Positions 7,686 through 15,449 are shown, counted from the first letter of the stretch. The stretch: DNA of 34,740 nt from an uncultured beta proteobacterium (GCA_903834645.1 CAILKA010000372.1:1-34740), one strand, 5' to 3'. Notes: generated from the letters alone by a model not told the origin. Numbers and translations are program-made.

Positions 7686-8435
7686 ATGAACACCCCCACT
7701 CTCCACGTCACCGTCGTCACCGGAGCCTCGCGTGGCCTGGGCTTGTCCATGGCCTCGCAGCTGCTGGGCCGAGGTCACCGCGTGCTCACGCTCCAGCGCC
7801 AGCCCAACCCCGCGCTGCAGGGCTCGGTCGAGCAGTGGTCGGTGGACCTGGCCGATCCGGCGCCAGTGGCCGAGCGCCTCGGGCAGTGGGTGGCGGCGCT
7901 GCCGCACGCGGACCTCGCCTCGCTCACGCTCATCAACAACGCCGCGCTGCTCGTCACGCCCGGCTCGCTGCGCGATGCCCAGGCCGCCGAGATGAGCCGT
8001 GCGCTGCGGGCGAGCCTGGAGGCGCCGCTGCTGCTCACGGCCGCTTTCCTGCGTGCCAGCGCGGGCGTGGGGGCACCCCGCAAGGTGCTCAACATCTCCT
8101 CGGGCCTGGGGCGCTTTGCGATGGCCGGCAGCGCCGTCTACTGCGCCTCCAAGGCCGGCATGGACCACTTCAGCCGCGCCGTGGCGCTGGAGGAGGCAGA
8201 AGTGCCCGGCGGCGCGAAGATCGTCTCGCTCGCGCCGGGCGTGATCGACACCGACATGCAGGTGCAGCTGCGCAGCGCCGACCCGGCGGCCTTCACCGCA
8301 CAGGCGCGCTTCCGGTCGATGAAGGAAAGCGGCGGGCTCGACAGCGGCGAGGCCGCCGCATCCAAGGTGCTCGCCTACCTGGACCGCGCCGACTTCGGCG
8401 CCAACCCGATCGGCGACGTGCGCGACCCGGCCTGA
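7686..8435 (+). CDS. Short-chain dehydrogenase/reductase, benzil-reductase/sepiapterin-reductase-like
   Basis: The protein is 249 aa, a classical SDR length. It has the nucleotide-binding motif TGASRGLG (12-19), NNAA (84-87), the catalytic Ser in NISSG (about 139) and YCASK with Tyr152 and Lys156, so it should be an active NAD(P)H-dependent oxidoreductase. The C-terminal part (VSLAPGVIDTDMQVQLRS and a later SG-rich stretch) resembles the YueD/benzil-reductase group. The substrate is unknown. The stop codon lies inside the hairpin at 8426-8447. It may be transcribed alone, since a -10-like TATCCT precedes it. Confidence 0.88.
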   Translation: MNTPTLHVTVVTGASRGLGLSMASQLLGRGHRVLTLQRQPNPALQGSVEQWSVDLADPAPVAERLGQWVAALPHADLASLTLINNAALLVTPGSLRDAQAAEMSRALRASLEAPLLLTAAFLRASAGVGAPRKVLNISSGLGRFAMAGSAVYCASKAGMDHFSRAVALEEAEVPGGAKIVSLAPGVIDTDMQVQLRSADPAAFTAQARFRSMKESGGLDSGEAAASKVLAYLDRADFGANPIGDVRDPA

Positions 8436-8447
8436 GCGCAGGCCGGG
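8426..8447 (+). terminator. Hairpin over the SDR stop codon, between convergent genes
   Basis: CCCGGCCTG-AGCG-CAGGCCGGG is a perfect 9-bp stem with a 4-nt loop that includes the TGA stop. It sits between the convergent SDR and S10 peptidase genes. No T-run follows in either direction, so termination is plausible but unproven. Confidence 0.45.
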
Positions 8448-8482
8448 CGGGCGGGCGCCCCCCTCTCCCGGCGGCCCGCGCC

Positions 8483-10006
8483 TCAGCTCGCCAGCCAGGC
8501 CGCCAGATCCGCCTTGAGCTGGCGCAGGTCGGCCTCGCGGGTGTACATCATGTGGCCGGCGTCGTAGTAGCGGTGCGTCAGCCGCGTGCGCACGTCGGCC
8601 GGGATGTCGAGCTGCGCAAGCGACCAGTCGGTGGCGCTGTAGGGCGTGCCCAGGTCGTAGCGGCCGCTGGCCACGAGCACCTTCAGGTGCGGGTTGCGGC
8701 GCATCGCGCGCGACAGGTCGGCGGTGGTGGTGGTGTAGTTGTTGCCCTTGTCTTCGCCGCGGTTCCAGTTCCAGCCGCGGTTGACCTCCACGTTCAAGGC
8801 CTCGTAGCGCGCCTGGATCGGAATGCCCAGCGTTCCGGCGAAGTAGGCCTGCGCCGCCATCTTGTAGGGCCCGGCGATGGCGTCGATGCCGGGGTCGAAC
8901 TCCCAGTCGCGGCTGCGCGTGGCGCCCATCGGGCCCGTCACGCGGGACTCGAGACGGCCGACGATGCGGCCCTGCGCGCGCATGGCCTCGAAGAAGAAGG
9001 TGCTGTCGCTGATGCGCAGGTCATGGTGCTCCACGAGCTCGCGCGGCAGCCCGGTGAGCTCGGCCATGCGCCGCGCCACGCGGCTGCGGCGCGCAGGCGC
9101 CAGCCGCGAGCCTGCATGAAGCGCCGCCAGGTACTCGCCTTCGGCAAAGGCCTCGGCTTCAGCACGCGCCGCCTCCGAGGAGGCACCGAGCGACCCCTTG
9201 AGCAGCCCGTGGTACTGGGCCGTGTTGGCAAAGGCCGGCAGGAAGAGCGCGTAGGGCAGATCGTTGCCGCGGTGGAAGACGATCGACTGCAGGTCCATCG
9301 CACACGAGACGAGGATCACACCCGACAGCGCCAGGCCCGAGGCCTGGAGCTGGTCGGCAATGGCCGCGCCGCGCGTCGTGCCGTAGCTCTCGCCGCACAG
9401 GTACAGCGGCGAGCCCCAGCGCTGGTGGCGCGTGAGCCAGGCGCGCACCACCTCGCACATCGCAGCGACGTCACCGTCCACCGACAGCAGCTTCTTGCGC
9501 GACTCCTCGCCTGCGGCGAGCGACCAGCCCGTGTGAGGCGGGTCGATGAAGACGAGGTCGAAGTGCTCGAACCAGGACAGCGCGTTGTCCACCACCGCAT
9601 AGGGCGGCGCAGGCGCAGTGCCGTCGTCGCCCACGACGACGCGCTTGGGGCCGAGCGCGCCCAGGTGCAGCCACAGCGAGGCCGAGCCCGGCCCGCCGTT
9701 GAAGGCAAAGCACACCGGCCGCGAGGCGGCGTCGACCCCCTTCTTCAGGTAGGCGGTCGTGTAGACGGCCGCGTCGGGCGGGGCACCGGCCGACGCGAGG
9801 CCGGAGGCGGCCACCGGCACGAAGGCTGCGTGCACCGCATAGGGGTGGGCGGCAGCGCCGATGGTGACCGAACCCTCGCTGCGGGCGGGCTCGAGTGCCA
9901 GCAGCCGCTCGACGGCCTCGCGCTGGCGCTTCGCCGGATCGGAGTCGCCTGCGGCAGCCACGGCGGGGGTGGAAGAAGAGGGGGAAGAGGGGGAGGATTC
10001 GCTCAT
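8483..10006 (-). CDS. Peptidase family S10 (serine carboxypeptidase-like) protein
   Basis: The protein is 507 aa. S10 hallmarks are FNGGPGSASLW (oxyanion region, about 103-112), GESYGT with nucleophile Ser207, an Asp in VASGRYDLGTP (about 451) and AGHMMY with His485. Together they give a complete Ser-Asp-His triad. Such enzymes remove C-terminal residues from peptides, usually at acidic pH. The start at 10006 (MSESSPSS) avoids overlap with the upstream SDR; the ORF track's start at 10078 would read into it. No signal peptide is visible from either start, which is unusual for a family typically secreted or vacuolar. It is the last gene of the left arm, 16 bases after the atypical SDR, so co-transcription is likely. 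Confidence 0.88.
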   Translation of the reverse strand: MSESSPSSPSSSTPAVAAAGDSDPAKRQREAVERLLALEPARSEGSVTIGAAAHPYAVHAAFVPVAASGLASAGAPPDAAVYTTAYLKKGVDAASRPVCFAFNGGPGSASLWLHLGALGPKRVVVGDDGTAPAPPYAVVDNALSWFEHFDLVFIDPPHTGWSLAAGEESRKKLLSVDGDVAAMCEVVRAWLTRHQRWGSPLYLCGESYGTTRGAAIADQLQASGLALSGVILVSCAMDLQSIVFHRGNDLPYALFLPAFANTAQYHGLLKGSLGASSEAARAEAEAFAEGEYLAALHAGSRLAPARRSRVARRMAELTGLPRELVEHHDLRISDSTFFFEAMRAQGRIVGRLESRVTGPMGATRSRDWEFDPGIDAIAGPYKMAAQAYFAGTLGIPIQARYEALNVEVNRGWNWNRGEDKGNNYTTTTADLSRAMRRNPHLKVLVASGRYDLGTPYSATDWSLAQLDIPADVRTRLTHRYYDAGHMMYTREADLRQLKADLAAWLAS

Positions 10007-10022
10007 GGTGTGGGGGGTTCCT

Positions 10023-10802
10023 TCAGACGATGCCCTTGTACGAGCCGCCATCGACCTGGATGTTCTGACCGCAGACATAGGAAGCCTGCTCGCTGCACAG
10101 GTAGGCGCACAGGTCGCCGAACTCGTCGGGACGGCCGAAGCGCCGAGCGGCGATGGTGTCCTCGAGCTTGCGCCGGGCCTGCTCGAAGGTGATGCCGTCG
10201 ATGCGGGCCTGGCGCTCGGTGAGGAACTGCTGGCGTCCGGTGTCGATGCGCTCGGGCAGGAGGTTGTTGATCGTGACGTTGTCCACCACCGCCTCGCGCG
10301 AGATGGCCTTGCACACGGCCGTGAGCGCGGTGCGCGCGGCGGTGGACAGGCCCTGGTGCGGGTTGGGCGCCTTCACCATGGCCGAGGTGATGTTGACGAT
10401 GCGCCCGAAGCGGCGCGCACGCATGCCCGGCAGGAGCGCGCGGATCATCAGCACCGGGCCGAGCATGTTGGCCTCGAAGGCCTGGATGTAGGCGTCGTGG
10501 TCCCAGTCCTCGAAGCGGCCGGGCTTGGGGCCCTCGTTGTTGGTCACGAGGATGTCGGCGTCCGGGCAGGCGGCCACGAGCCGGGCCCGGCCGGACTCGG
10601 TAGTGAGGTCGGCGGCCACGCCAGCCACCGTGCCGCCGGTCTCGCTTGCAATCTCCGCCGCCGCGGCCTGCACCGACTCCTGGCTGCGGCCGTTGATCCA
10701 CACATGCACGCCCTCGCGGGCCAGCGACGTGGCGCAGGCACGGCCCAGGCCCTTGGTGGAGGCGAGCACGAGGGCCTTGCGGCCGGCGATGCGCAGGTCC
10801 AT
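10023..10802 (-). CDS. SDR-fold protein with the catalytic Tyr/Lys pair replaced
   Basis: The protein is 259 aa and looks like a FabG-type SDR throughout: LASTKGLG in place of TGxxxGxG (13-20), INGR, a conserved Asn112, NITS (Ser140), and the C-terminal RFGRPDEFGDLCAYLCSEQASYVCGQNIQVDGG. Counting 13 and 17 residues from Ser140, where FabG has Tyr and Lys, gives Ser153 and Arg157 (STAAR). NNAG is TNNEGP. The usual proton-donor system is therefore absent. It may use another mechanism, another substrate class, or be a binding protein. It lies 8 bases after the Bug gene; an AGGG 6 nt before the ATG is a modest ribosome-binding site. Confidence 0.87.
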   Translation of the reverse strand: MDLRIAGRKALVLASTKGLGRACATSLAREGVHVWINGRSQESVQAAAAEIASETGGTVAGVAADLTTESGRARLVAACPDADILVTNNEGPKPGRFEDWDHDAYIQAFEANMLGPVLMIRALLPGMRARRFGRIVNITSAMVKAPNPHQGLSTAARTALTAVCKAISREAVVDNVTINNLLPERIDTGRQQFLTERQARIDGITFEQARRKLEDTIAARRFGRPDEFGDLCAYLCSEQASYVCGQNIQVDGGSYKGIV

Positions 10803-10810
10803 GGGGTGCC

Positions 10811-11818
10811 CTATTCGATCTTCACGGTCTTGAGCAGTTCGCCGAAGCGCTGCGACTCGCTGCGCACGAACTGCGCGAACTCCGCCGGAGGCCGCCCGTC
10901 CACCGCGAAGCCGGCCTTGGCGAAGGCCGCCCTCACGTCGGGCTGAGCGACGATCTTGCGGATCTCCTGGGCCAGGCGATCGACAACGGCTGCAGGCGTG
11001 CCGGCCGGGGCGAACCAGCCCAGCCAGGTGCCGACGATGACGAAGTTGTCCAGGCCGCCCTCCTTCATGGTGGGCACCTGCGGGAAGTCCGGCGAGCGCT
11101 CCGCGCCGGTGAAGCCGATGGCGCGGACCTTGCCGGCCTGCACCATCGGATGCGCGATCGTGGGCGGCAGGATCATCAGGTCCACTTCAGACGAGGCCAC
11201 GGCGTTGAGCGCCGGAGCCGTCCCCTTGAAGGGCACGTGCACGGTCTGCATCCCCGTGCGCGCCACGAACATCTCGGTGGCCAGGTGCAGCGCGTTGCCG
11301 ATGCCCGGGGAGGAAAAGGCCACACCCTTGCGCGAGGCACGGCCCCAGTCGATGAATTCGCGCAGCGTGCGCGCGGGGATCTGGGGTGCGATGACGACGA
11401 TGTAGCCGGTGCCCAGCCCGACGTTGGTGATGGGCACGAAGTCCTTGAAGACGTCGTAGCCAGCCGTCTTGCTCACATGCGGGTTGATGACGAAGGCCGG
11501 GGTGGTGTGCAGCAGCGTGTAGCCGTCGCCCGCAGCCTTGGCCACTGCCGCTGCGCCGATGGCGCCGTTGGCGCCGGCGCGGTTGTCCACGAGCACGCGC
11601 ACGCCCAGGGCCTGATCGAGCTGCTGCGCCACCATGCGGGCCGTGGTGTCGGAGGTGCCCCCGGCCTCGAAGGGCACGACGAGGCGGATAGGCCGGCTCG
11701 GGTAGGCCTCAGCCTGGGCAAAGGCCGGCAGGCTCGCCCACCCGGCCAGGCAGGCCAGCAGCGCAGCCCCGGCACGGGCGAGCGTGACGCGTCGCGCCGT
11801 GAGATCAGTTGCTGCCAT
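10811..11818 (-). CDS. Bug/TctC-family periplasmic solute-binding receptor (left arm)
   Basis: The protein is 335 aa with a signal peptide (about 1-34, ending LPAFAQ) and then YPSRPIRLVVPFEAGGTSDTTAR, the standard N-terminus of mature Bug receptors. The loop sequences DNRAGANGAIGA, GNALHLATEMF and VPFKGTAPALNAV are the usual ligand-contact blocks of the tripartite tricarboxylate transporter receptor family. These bind carboxylates, amides or aromatic acids in the periplasm. No TctA or TctB membrane partner is in the window, as is common for Burkholderiales Bug genes. A GGAGG Shine-Dalgarno precedes the ATG, which overlaps the end of the deacetylase gene by 14 bases, indicating an operon. Confidence 0.94.
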   Translation of the reverse strand: MAATDLTARRVTLARAGAALLACLAGWASLPAFAQAEAYPSRPIRLVVPFEAGGTSDTTARMVAQQLDQALGVRVLVDNRAGANGAIGAAAVAKAAGDGYTLLHTTPAFVINPHVSKTAGYDVFKDFVPITNVGLGTGYIVVIAPQIPARTLREFIDWGRASRKGVAFSSPGIGNALHLATEMFVARTGMQTVHVPFKGTAPALNAVASSEVDLMILPPTIAHPMVQAGKVRAIGFTGAERSPDFPQVPTMKEGGLDNFVIVGTWLGWFAPAGTPAAVVDRLAQEIRKIVAQPDVRAAFAKAGFAVDGRPPAEFAQFVRSESQRFGELLKTVKIE

Positions 11819-12710
11819 GTGTGCCTCCGGCCTGCAGGCTGTGCAGGAAGTGGTCGACCATCTGCGAGCGCGTGCCCACCCATACGTCGGGGGCGCTCGT
11901 CGCGATCTCGAGGATGCGGTGGAAGGCTCCCGTGCCGGCCGGTCGGCCGAAGACGTGCGCGTGCACGGTCGGGTCGATCTTGATGGCGCGCGTCTCCCAC
12001 TGGCGCGCGTAGGCCAGCCAGTCCTCGAAGATCTCCACCATCACGCGCGGGGGCTGGCCGTGGCGCATGAACAGCGGAAGATCGTTGACCTCCATCGTTC
12101 CGGGCACGGCGACGATGGAGGTGTCTCCGAAGTCGACCCGGTACGGCAGGTCATCGTTGAGGGTGTCGCTGTGCCACTGGTACCCCTCCCGGGCGAGCAG
12201 GCGTGCCGTGCGCGGGCTGGGTGTGCTGCGCGGGCTGATCCAGCCTGCCGGGCGGCGGCCGATCGCGTCGGCGATGAGGCCCGTGGTGCGCCGGATGTTC
12301 TCCACCTCCGCCGCTTCGTCCAGGTAGGCCGGGATCACGTCCATGGCATAGGAGTGGGCCACGATGTCGTGGCCGGCCTCGGCGATGCGGCGCACTTCCT
12401 GCGGATAGCGTTCGGCCATGATTCCGCACACGAGGATCGAGGCCTTCACGCCGAAGCGCTCGAAGACCTCCAGCACGCGGTGCACCCCGCGGCGGTGGCC
12501 ATATTCGGCCCAGCCGATCGCGTTCAGGTCGGGCGTGCCCGCCTTCAGCGGGTTGCCCATCGGGCCGATGCCGGGCCAGTGGCCGTCTGACCACCACTCG
12601 TAGGCCATGCGGAACACGACCCCGATCTTGTGGCCGCCGGGCCAGGTGAAGCCTTCGGGCGGATGGGTCTCGCGCCCTCCGGCGTGGATGTCGTAGAGGT
12701 GTGAGGACAT
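11805..12710 (-). CDS. Polysaccharide deacetylase-fold protein, PuuE/allantoinase-like
   Basis: The protein is 301 aa with the NodB/polysaccharide-deacetylase barrel of the PuuE branch: KIGVVFRMAYEWW, GVHRVLEVFERFGVKASILVCGIMAERYP, EAGHDIVAHSYAMD, and ISPRSTPSPRTARLLAREGYQWHSD. PuuE-type relatives open ring amides such as allantoin, or hydrolyse other C-N bonds, rather than chitin-like polymers. The canonical metal triad is not intact: the TFDD position reads RMAYE, and only His119 of the second motif is followed by HS..MD. The ATG at 12710 is preferred to the ORF track's start at 12998, which lies inside the LysR gene. Substrate unknown; probably an amide hydrolase for the ligand of the co-transcribed Bug receptor. 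Confidence 0.85.
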   Translation of the reverse strand: MSSHLYDIHAGGRETHPPEGFTWPGGHKIGVVFRMAYEWWSDGHWPGIGPMGNPLKAGTPDLNAIGWAEYGHRRGVHRVLEVFERFGVKASILVCGIMAERYPQEVRRIAEAGHDIVAHSYAMDVIPAYLDEAAEVENIRRTTGLIADAIGRRPAGWISPRSTPSPRTARLLAREGYQWHSDTLNDDLPYRVDFGDTSIVAVPGTMEVNDLPLFMRHGQPPRVMVEIFEDWLAYARQWETRAIKIDPTVHAHVFGRPAGTGAFHRILEIATSAPDVWVGTRSQMVDHFLHSLQAGGTHGSN

Positions 12711-12717
12711 GCGGGAC

Positions 12718-12723
12718 AATATA
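12718..12723 (-). promoter_or_regulatory. Candidate -10 element of a leaderless promoter (deacetylase operon)
   Basis: On the minus strand TATATT ends 7 bases before the ATG at 12710. No Shine-Dalgarno sequence is present and the -35 region is poor. If real, the left arm can be transcribed separately from the LysR gene that lies 76 bases upstream on the same strand. Confidence 0.38.
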
Positions 12724-12786
12724 GCGGAGCAGCCACGCGGCCCAAACGGTGTCGGCCCGCAGGCGGGCACCGGGATCGTCCCGCCC

Positions 12787-13719
12787 TCAGGGCGCGATGG
12801 CCAGCGAGCGGGCCTCCTCGACGACGAGCTGGCGCAGCCAGCGGTGGCCCGCATCCTTGTGGCTGCGTTCGTGCCAGTAGGCCGCATACCGCACCCGCGG
12901 AAGCGTGAGCGGAGGGTCGAACACCGCCACATCATGCTGGCTCGCGAAGGCCAATGCCAGGGCACGGGGCATGGTGGCAATGGCATCTGTCCCGACAAGC
13001 ATGCGTGGCACGCTCAGGAAGTTCTGGACACCGAAGCACACGGGCACGCGCCCGGCCAGCCGACCCACTGCGGCGTCCAGCACCTGCCCGGTCGTCGTGC
13101 GTCCGAGGCCGAGTGGCCGGACATGCGGCAGTTGCAGATACTGCTCCAGGCTGAGCGTGCCGCCGCGCAGATGAGGGTGCCGGCGGTCAGCCACGCACAC
13201 GATCCTGTCCTGCCACAGGGGCATCGTTCGAAGGGTCGGCGGAACCTTCAAGACCCAGGCGATGCGAAGGTCGACTTCGCCGCGCTCCAGGTGGTCCAGC
13301 GATCGGGGTGGGTCTGGTGCGCGGACGTCCACGCGCACCCCCGGCGCCACGGTGCGCATCCGCCTGAGCAGGCCCGGCATGAGCAGGTGCTCGGCATACT
13401 CGGGCGCGCTCAGCACGAAGCCCCTGCTAGAGCGGGCCGGATCGAAAGGGGCAGGCGGCGCAAGCAGCGCATCGAGCTGGTCCAGCAGCGGCCGCAGTGT
13501 GCGTGCGAGCTGCGCCGCGCGTTCCGTGGGCGTCATGCCGTGGCGGGACCGCAGCAGGAGCGGATCGCCGAAGTGCTGGCGCAGCCGCGCCAGGGCCCGG
13601 CTGGTCGCTGGCTGGCTCAGGCCGAGCCGATCGGCCGCGCGGGACACGCTGCCCTCGGCGATGAGGGTGTCGAAGATGCGCAGCAACCGGATGTCGAGCG
13701 GGTCTGGATTGCGAATCAT
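12787..13719 (-). CDS. LysR-type transcriptional regulator
   Basis: The protein is 310 aa. Its N-terminal winged helix-turn-helix (about 8-66) reads LRIFDTLIAEGSVSRAADRLGLSQPATSRALARLRQHFGDPLLLR, the LysR consensus. A periplasmic-binding-like co-inducer domain follows (about 95-300). The EYAEHLLMPGLLRRMRTVAPGVRVDV and FGVQNFLSVPRMLVGTDAIATMPRALA blocks resemble the NodD/LinR-like branch, which often responds to aromatic or organic acids. It sits between two arms that each carry a Bug receptor: transcribed with or ahead of the left arm and divergent from the right arm. That makes it the likely local regulator. AAGG lies about 9 nt before its ATG. Confidence 0.94.
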   Translation of the reverse strand: MIRNPDPLDIRLLRIFDTLIAEGSVSRAADRLGLSQPATSRALARLRQHFGDPLLLRSRHGMTPTERAAQLARTLRPLLDQLDALLAPPAPFDPARSSRGFVLSAPEYAEHLLMPGLLRRMRTVAPGVRVDVRAPDPPRSLDHLERGEVDLRIAWVLKVPPTLRTMPLWQDRIVCVADRRHPHLRGGTLSLEQYLQLPHVRPLGLGRTTTGQVLDAAVGRLAGRVPVCFGVQNFLSVPRMLVGTDAIATMPRALALAFASQHDVAVFDPPLTLPRVRYAAYWHERSHKDAGHRWLRQLVVEEARSLAIAP

Positions 13720-13745
13720 GTCTTGCCTTCACGCGCATGAGTGAT

Positions 13746-13761
13746 ATGCCATTCATGGTAT
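13746..13761. promoter_or_regulatory. Candidate operator dyad between LysR and the right arm
   Basis: ATGCCAT-TC-ATGGTAT is an inverted repeat matching at 6 of 7 positions per arm, centred 27 bases from the LysR ATG and 43 from the Bug ATG. It is in the only intergenic region shared by both promoters. An exact T-N11-A LysR box is not present inside it, so binding by the LysR protein is an inference from position and symmetry. Confidence 0.42.
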
Positions 13762-13783
13762 CTGCTGATCAGGTCTGCCTGCC

Positions 13784-13789
13784 TAAACT
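13784..13789 (+). promoter_or_regulatory. Candidate -10 element of a leaderless promoter (right-arm Bug gene)
   Basis: TAAACT ends 7 bases before the ATG at 13797. There is no Shine-Dalgarno sequence. No good -35 is seen, which is compatible with an activator-dependent promoter under the LysR protein. Confidence 0.35.
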
Positions 13790-13796
13790 GGGCCGC

Positions 13797-14768
13797 ATGA
13801 CAAGCCCTCGAGCCTTCCTGCGCGCCGCCCTGGCGCTGTGCATGGCCTGCGTGGCCACCTCCTCCCAGGCGCAGGACTACCCCTCGCGCCCCATCCGCCT
13901 CGTCCTGCCTTTCCCCACGGGTGGAACCTTCTTCGTCGGCCAACTGCTCTCGGAGCGGCTGCCCGAGGCGCTGGGTCAGCCGGTGGTGATCGAGAACAAG
14001 CCCGGCGCCGGGGGGAGCCTGGCCATGGAGGCCGTGGACAAGGCCGCACCCGATGGCTACACGCTCTTCGTCACCTCCCCCACCCTCACGATCACCCCGA
14101 TCGTGCAGCGCAACCTGCGCTTCAACCCCATGACCGACCTCGTGCCGGTGGCCCTCGTGGCCACCGTTCCGAACGTGATGGTCATCAATCCCAAGGTGCC
14201 GGCGCGCACGTTTCGCGAGTTCGTGGAGCTGGCCCGCGCGCAGCCCGGCAAGCTCACCTACGGCACCGGAGGTGCCGGCGCCTCGAACCACTTCGCCTCC
14301 GAGCAATTCAAGGTGCTCGCCGGGCTGGACATCCTGCACATCCCCTACCAGTCGGCCACGCATGCGGTGACGAACCTGGTGGGCGGGCAGATCGACATGG
14401 TCATCGGCGGCCTGCCGACCTCTGCGCCGCTGGTGCAGGATGGGCGGCTGCGCGCGCTGGCCGTGCTGACCCGGCAGCGTCACCCGCTGTTGCCCGATGT
14501 GCCCACCGTCCTCGAGGTGGGCATGCCCGAGCTCGTCGTCGACACGTGGTACGGCGTGCTCGCACCGGCAGGCACCCGGCCCGAGATCGTCGAGCGGCTG
14601 CACCGCGAGATCACGAAGATCGTCCGTTCGCCCGAGACGCTGGCGCGCATGAACAAGGCCGGGATCGATCCCCTCTTCTCGACCCAGGCGGAATTCGCGG
14701 CGTTCGTGAAGAACGACCACGACAAGTGGGTGCGCGTCTCGCGTGCGGCGCGCCTGAAGTTCGACTGA
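13797..14768 (+). CDS. Bug/TctC-family periplasmic solute-binding receptor (right arm)
   Basis: The protein is 323 aa from this start. A typical signal peptide (RAFLRAALALCMACVATSSQA, about 1-25) precedes DYPSRPIRLVLPFPTGGTFFVGQLLSERL. ENKPGAGGSLAMEAV and HIPYQSATHAVTNLVGGQIDMVIGGL are Bug family blocks. The ORF track's earlier start (13737) would place 20 residues before the signal peptide and run through the operator dyad, so 13797 is preferred. The receptor is clearly different in sequence from the left-arm Bug (for example PTGGTFFVG against EAGGTSDTT), so the two probably bind different ligands or related intermediates. It heads the right arm, with the cupin, ThDP enzyme and hydrolase following. 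Confidence 0.94.
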   Translation: MTSPRAFLRAALALCMACVATSSQAQDYPSRPIRLVLPFPTGGTFFVGQLLSERLPEALGQPVVIENKPGAGGSLAMEAVDKAAPDGYTLFVTSPTLTITPIVQRNLRFNPMTDLVPVALVATVPNVMVINPKVPARTFREFVELARAQPGKLTYGTGGAGASNHFASEQFKVLAGLDILHIPYQSATHAVTNLVGGQIDMVIGGLPTSAPLVQDGRLRALAVLTRQRHPLLPDVPTVLEVGMPELVVDTWYGVLAPAGTRPEIVERLHREITKIVRSPETLARMNKAGIDPLFSTQAEFAAFVKNDHDKWVRVSRAARLKFD

Positions 14769-14845
14769 AGCCCGACCCAGACCGCCCCGTCGCCCTCCTG
14801 CCAACCTGCCCCCACCCCCACCTCGCCACACCCGGAACCCGAACC
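14769..14845 (+). promoter_or_regulatory. C-rich, G-poor intergenic leader between Bug and cupin genes (possible rut-like site)
   Basis: These 77 bases are dominated by C with few G (for example CCTGCCCCCACCCCCACC). That composition favours Rho loading. No Shine-Dalgarno sequence and no hairpin stand out before the cupin ATG. The segment could lower expression of the enzymes relative to the receptor; this is inference from composition only. Confidence 0.25.
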
Positions 14846-15445
14846 ATGGACACGATCTGCCCGACCCAGGAGGAGATGAAGGCCCGCATCGCGCGCTTCA
14901 AGGAGCTCAAGCCGCGCGCCACCCATTGGGAAAAGGACCTGGGCATCCCGGCCGATGTACTGCGCATGTTCAACCCGAAGGCCAACTACGTGCTGATGGC
15001 GCCGGCCGACATGCCCGGCCGGCTGTCCCCGAGCCCGGCCATCGTCGACGGCGACAAGGGAGTCATCCGCATCGGCATCGCGCTGGCCGAGGCGGGCGAC
15101 GGACCGGGGCTGCACGTGCACTGGAAGACCACCGAGACCTTCATGGCCTTGACAGGCCGCTGGATGATCCGCTGGGGCGACGACGGGCAGGAGCACATCA
15201 TCCTGGAACCCTTCGACATGATCTCGGTCCCGCCGCGCGTGACGCGGCAGTTCGTCAACGTCTCCGACCAGGACGCGCACCTGCTGGTCATCATCCAGGG
15301 CCGCAAGGAAGACTTCAACGACGTGGGCCGCCTGCCGCAGGCCGCCGAGCCGATCATCGAGAAGTACGGGGTGGAGATGATCGGCAAGCTCGAGCAGAAC
15401 GGCTGGAAGTTCCAGCTCGACGCCCACGCGCCGGCCGCGAGCTGA
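14846..15445 (+). CDS. Cupin-domain protein
   Basis: The protein is 199 aa with a single cupin domain (about 70-152). Cupin motif 1 is good: GDGPGLHVHWKTTETFMALTG supplies His90, His92 and Glu97. In motif 2 (PPRVTRQFVN) the expected His is Arg134, so the metal site would have at most two His and one Glu. It could be a metal-dependent dioxygenase, isomerase or decarboxylase, or a non-catalytic binding cupin. The N-terminal 45 residues are helical and unassigned. It is the second gene of the right arm, with the ThDP enzyme starting 4 bases after its stop, so it probably acts on a neighbouring pathway intermediate. Confidence 0.82.
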   Translation: MDTICPTQEEMKARIARFKELKPRATHWEKDLGIPADVLRMFNPKANYVLMAPADMPGRLSPSPAIVDGDKGVIRIGIALAEAGDGPGLHVHWKTTETFMALTGRWMIRWGDDGQEHIILEPFDMISVPPRVTRQFVNVSDQDAHLLVIIQGRKEDFNDVGRLPQAAEPIIEKYGVEMIGKLEQNGWKFQLDAHAPAAS

Positions 15446-15449
15446 GCCG

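Noticed and set aside
7520-10192. 890-aa plus-strand ORF over the SDR and S10 peptidase
   Set aside because: GC-rich shadow; the SDR (+1 relative frame) and the S10 gene on the other strand have intact catalytic motifs.
10023-10802. Calling the left-arm SDR a FabG 3-oxoacyl-ACP reductase
   Set aside because: The catalytic Tyr and Lys are absent and the context is catabolic, so a fatty-acid synthesis role is not supported.
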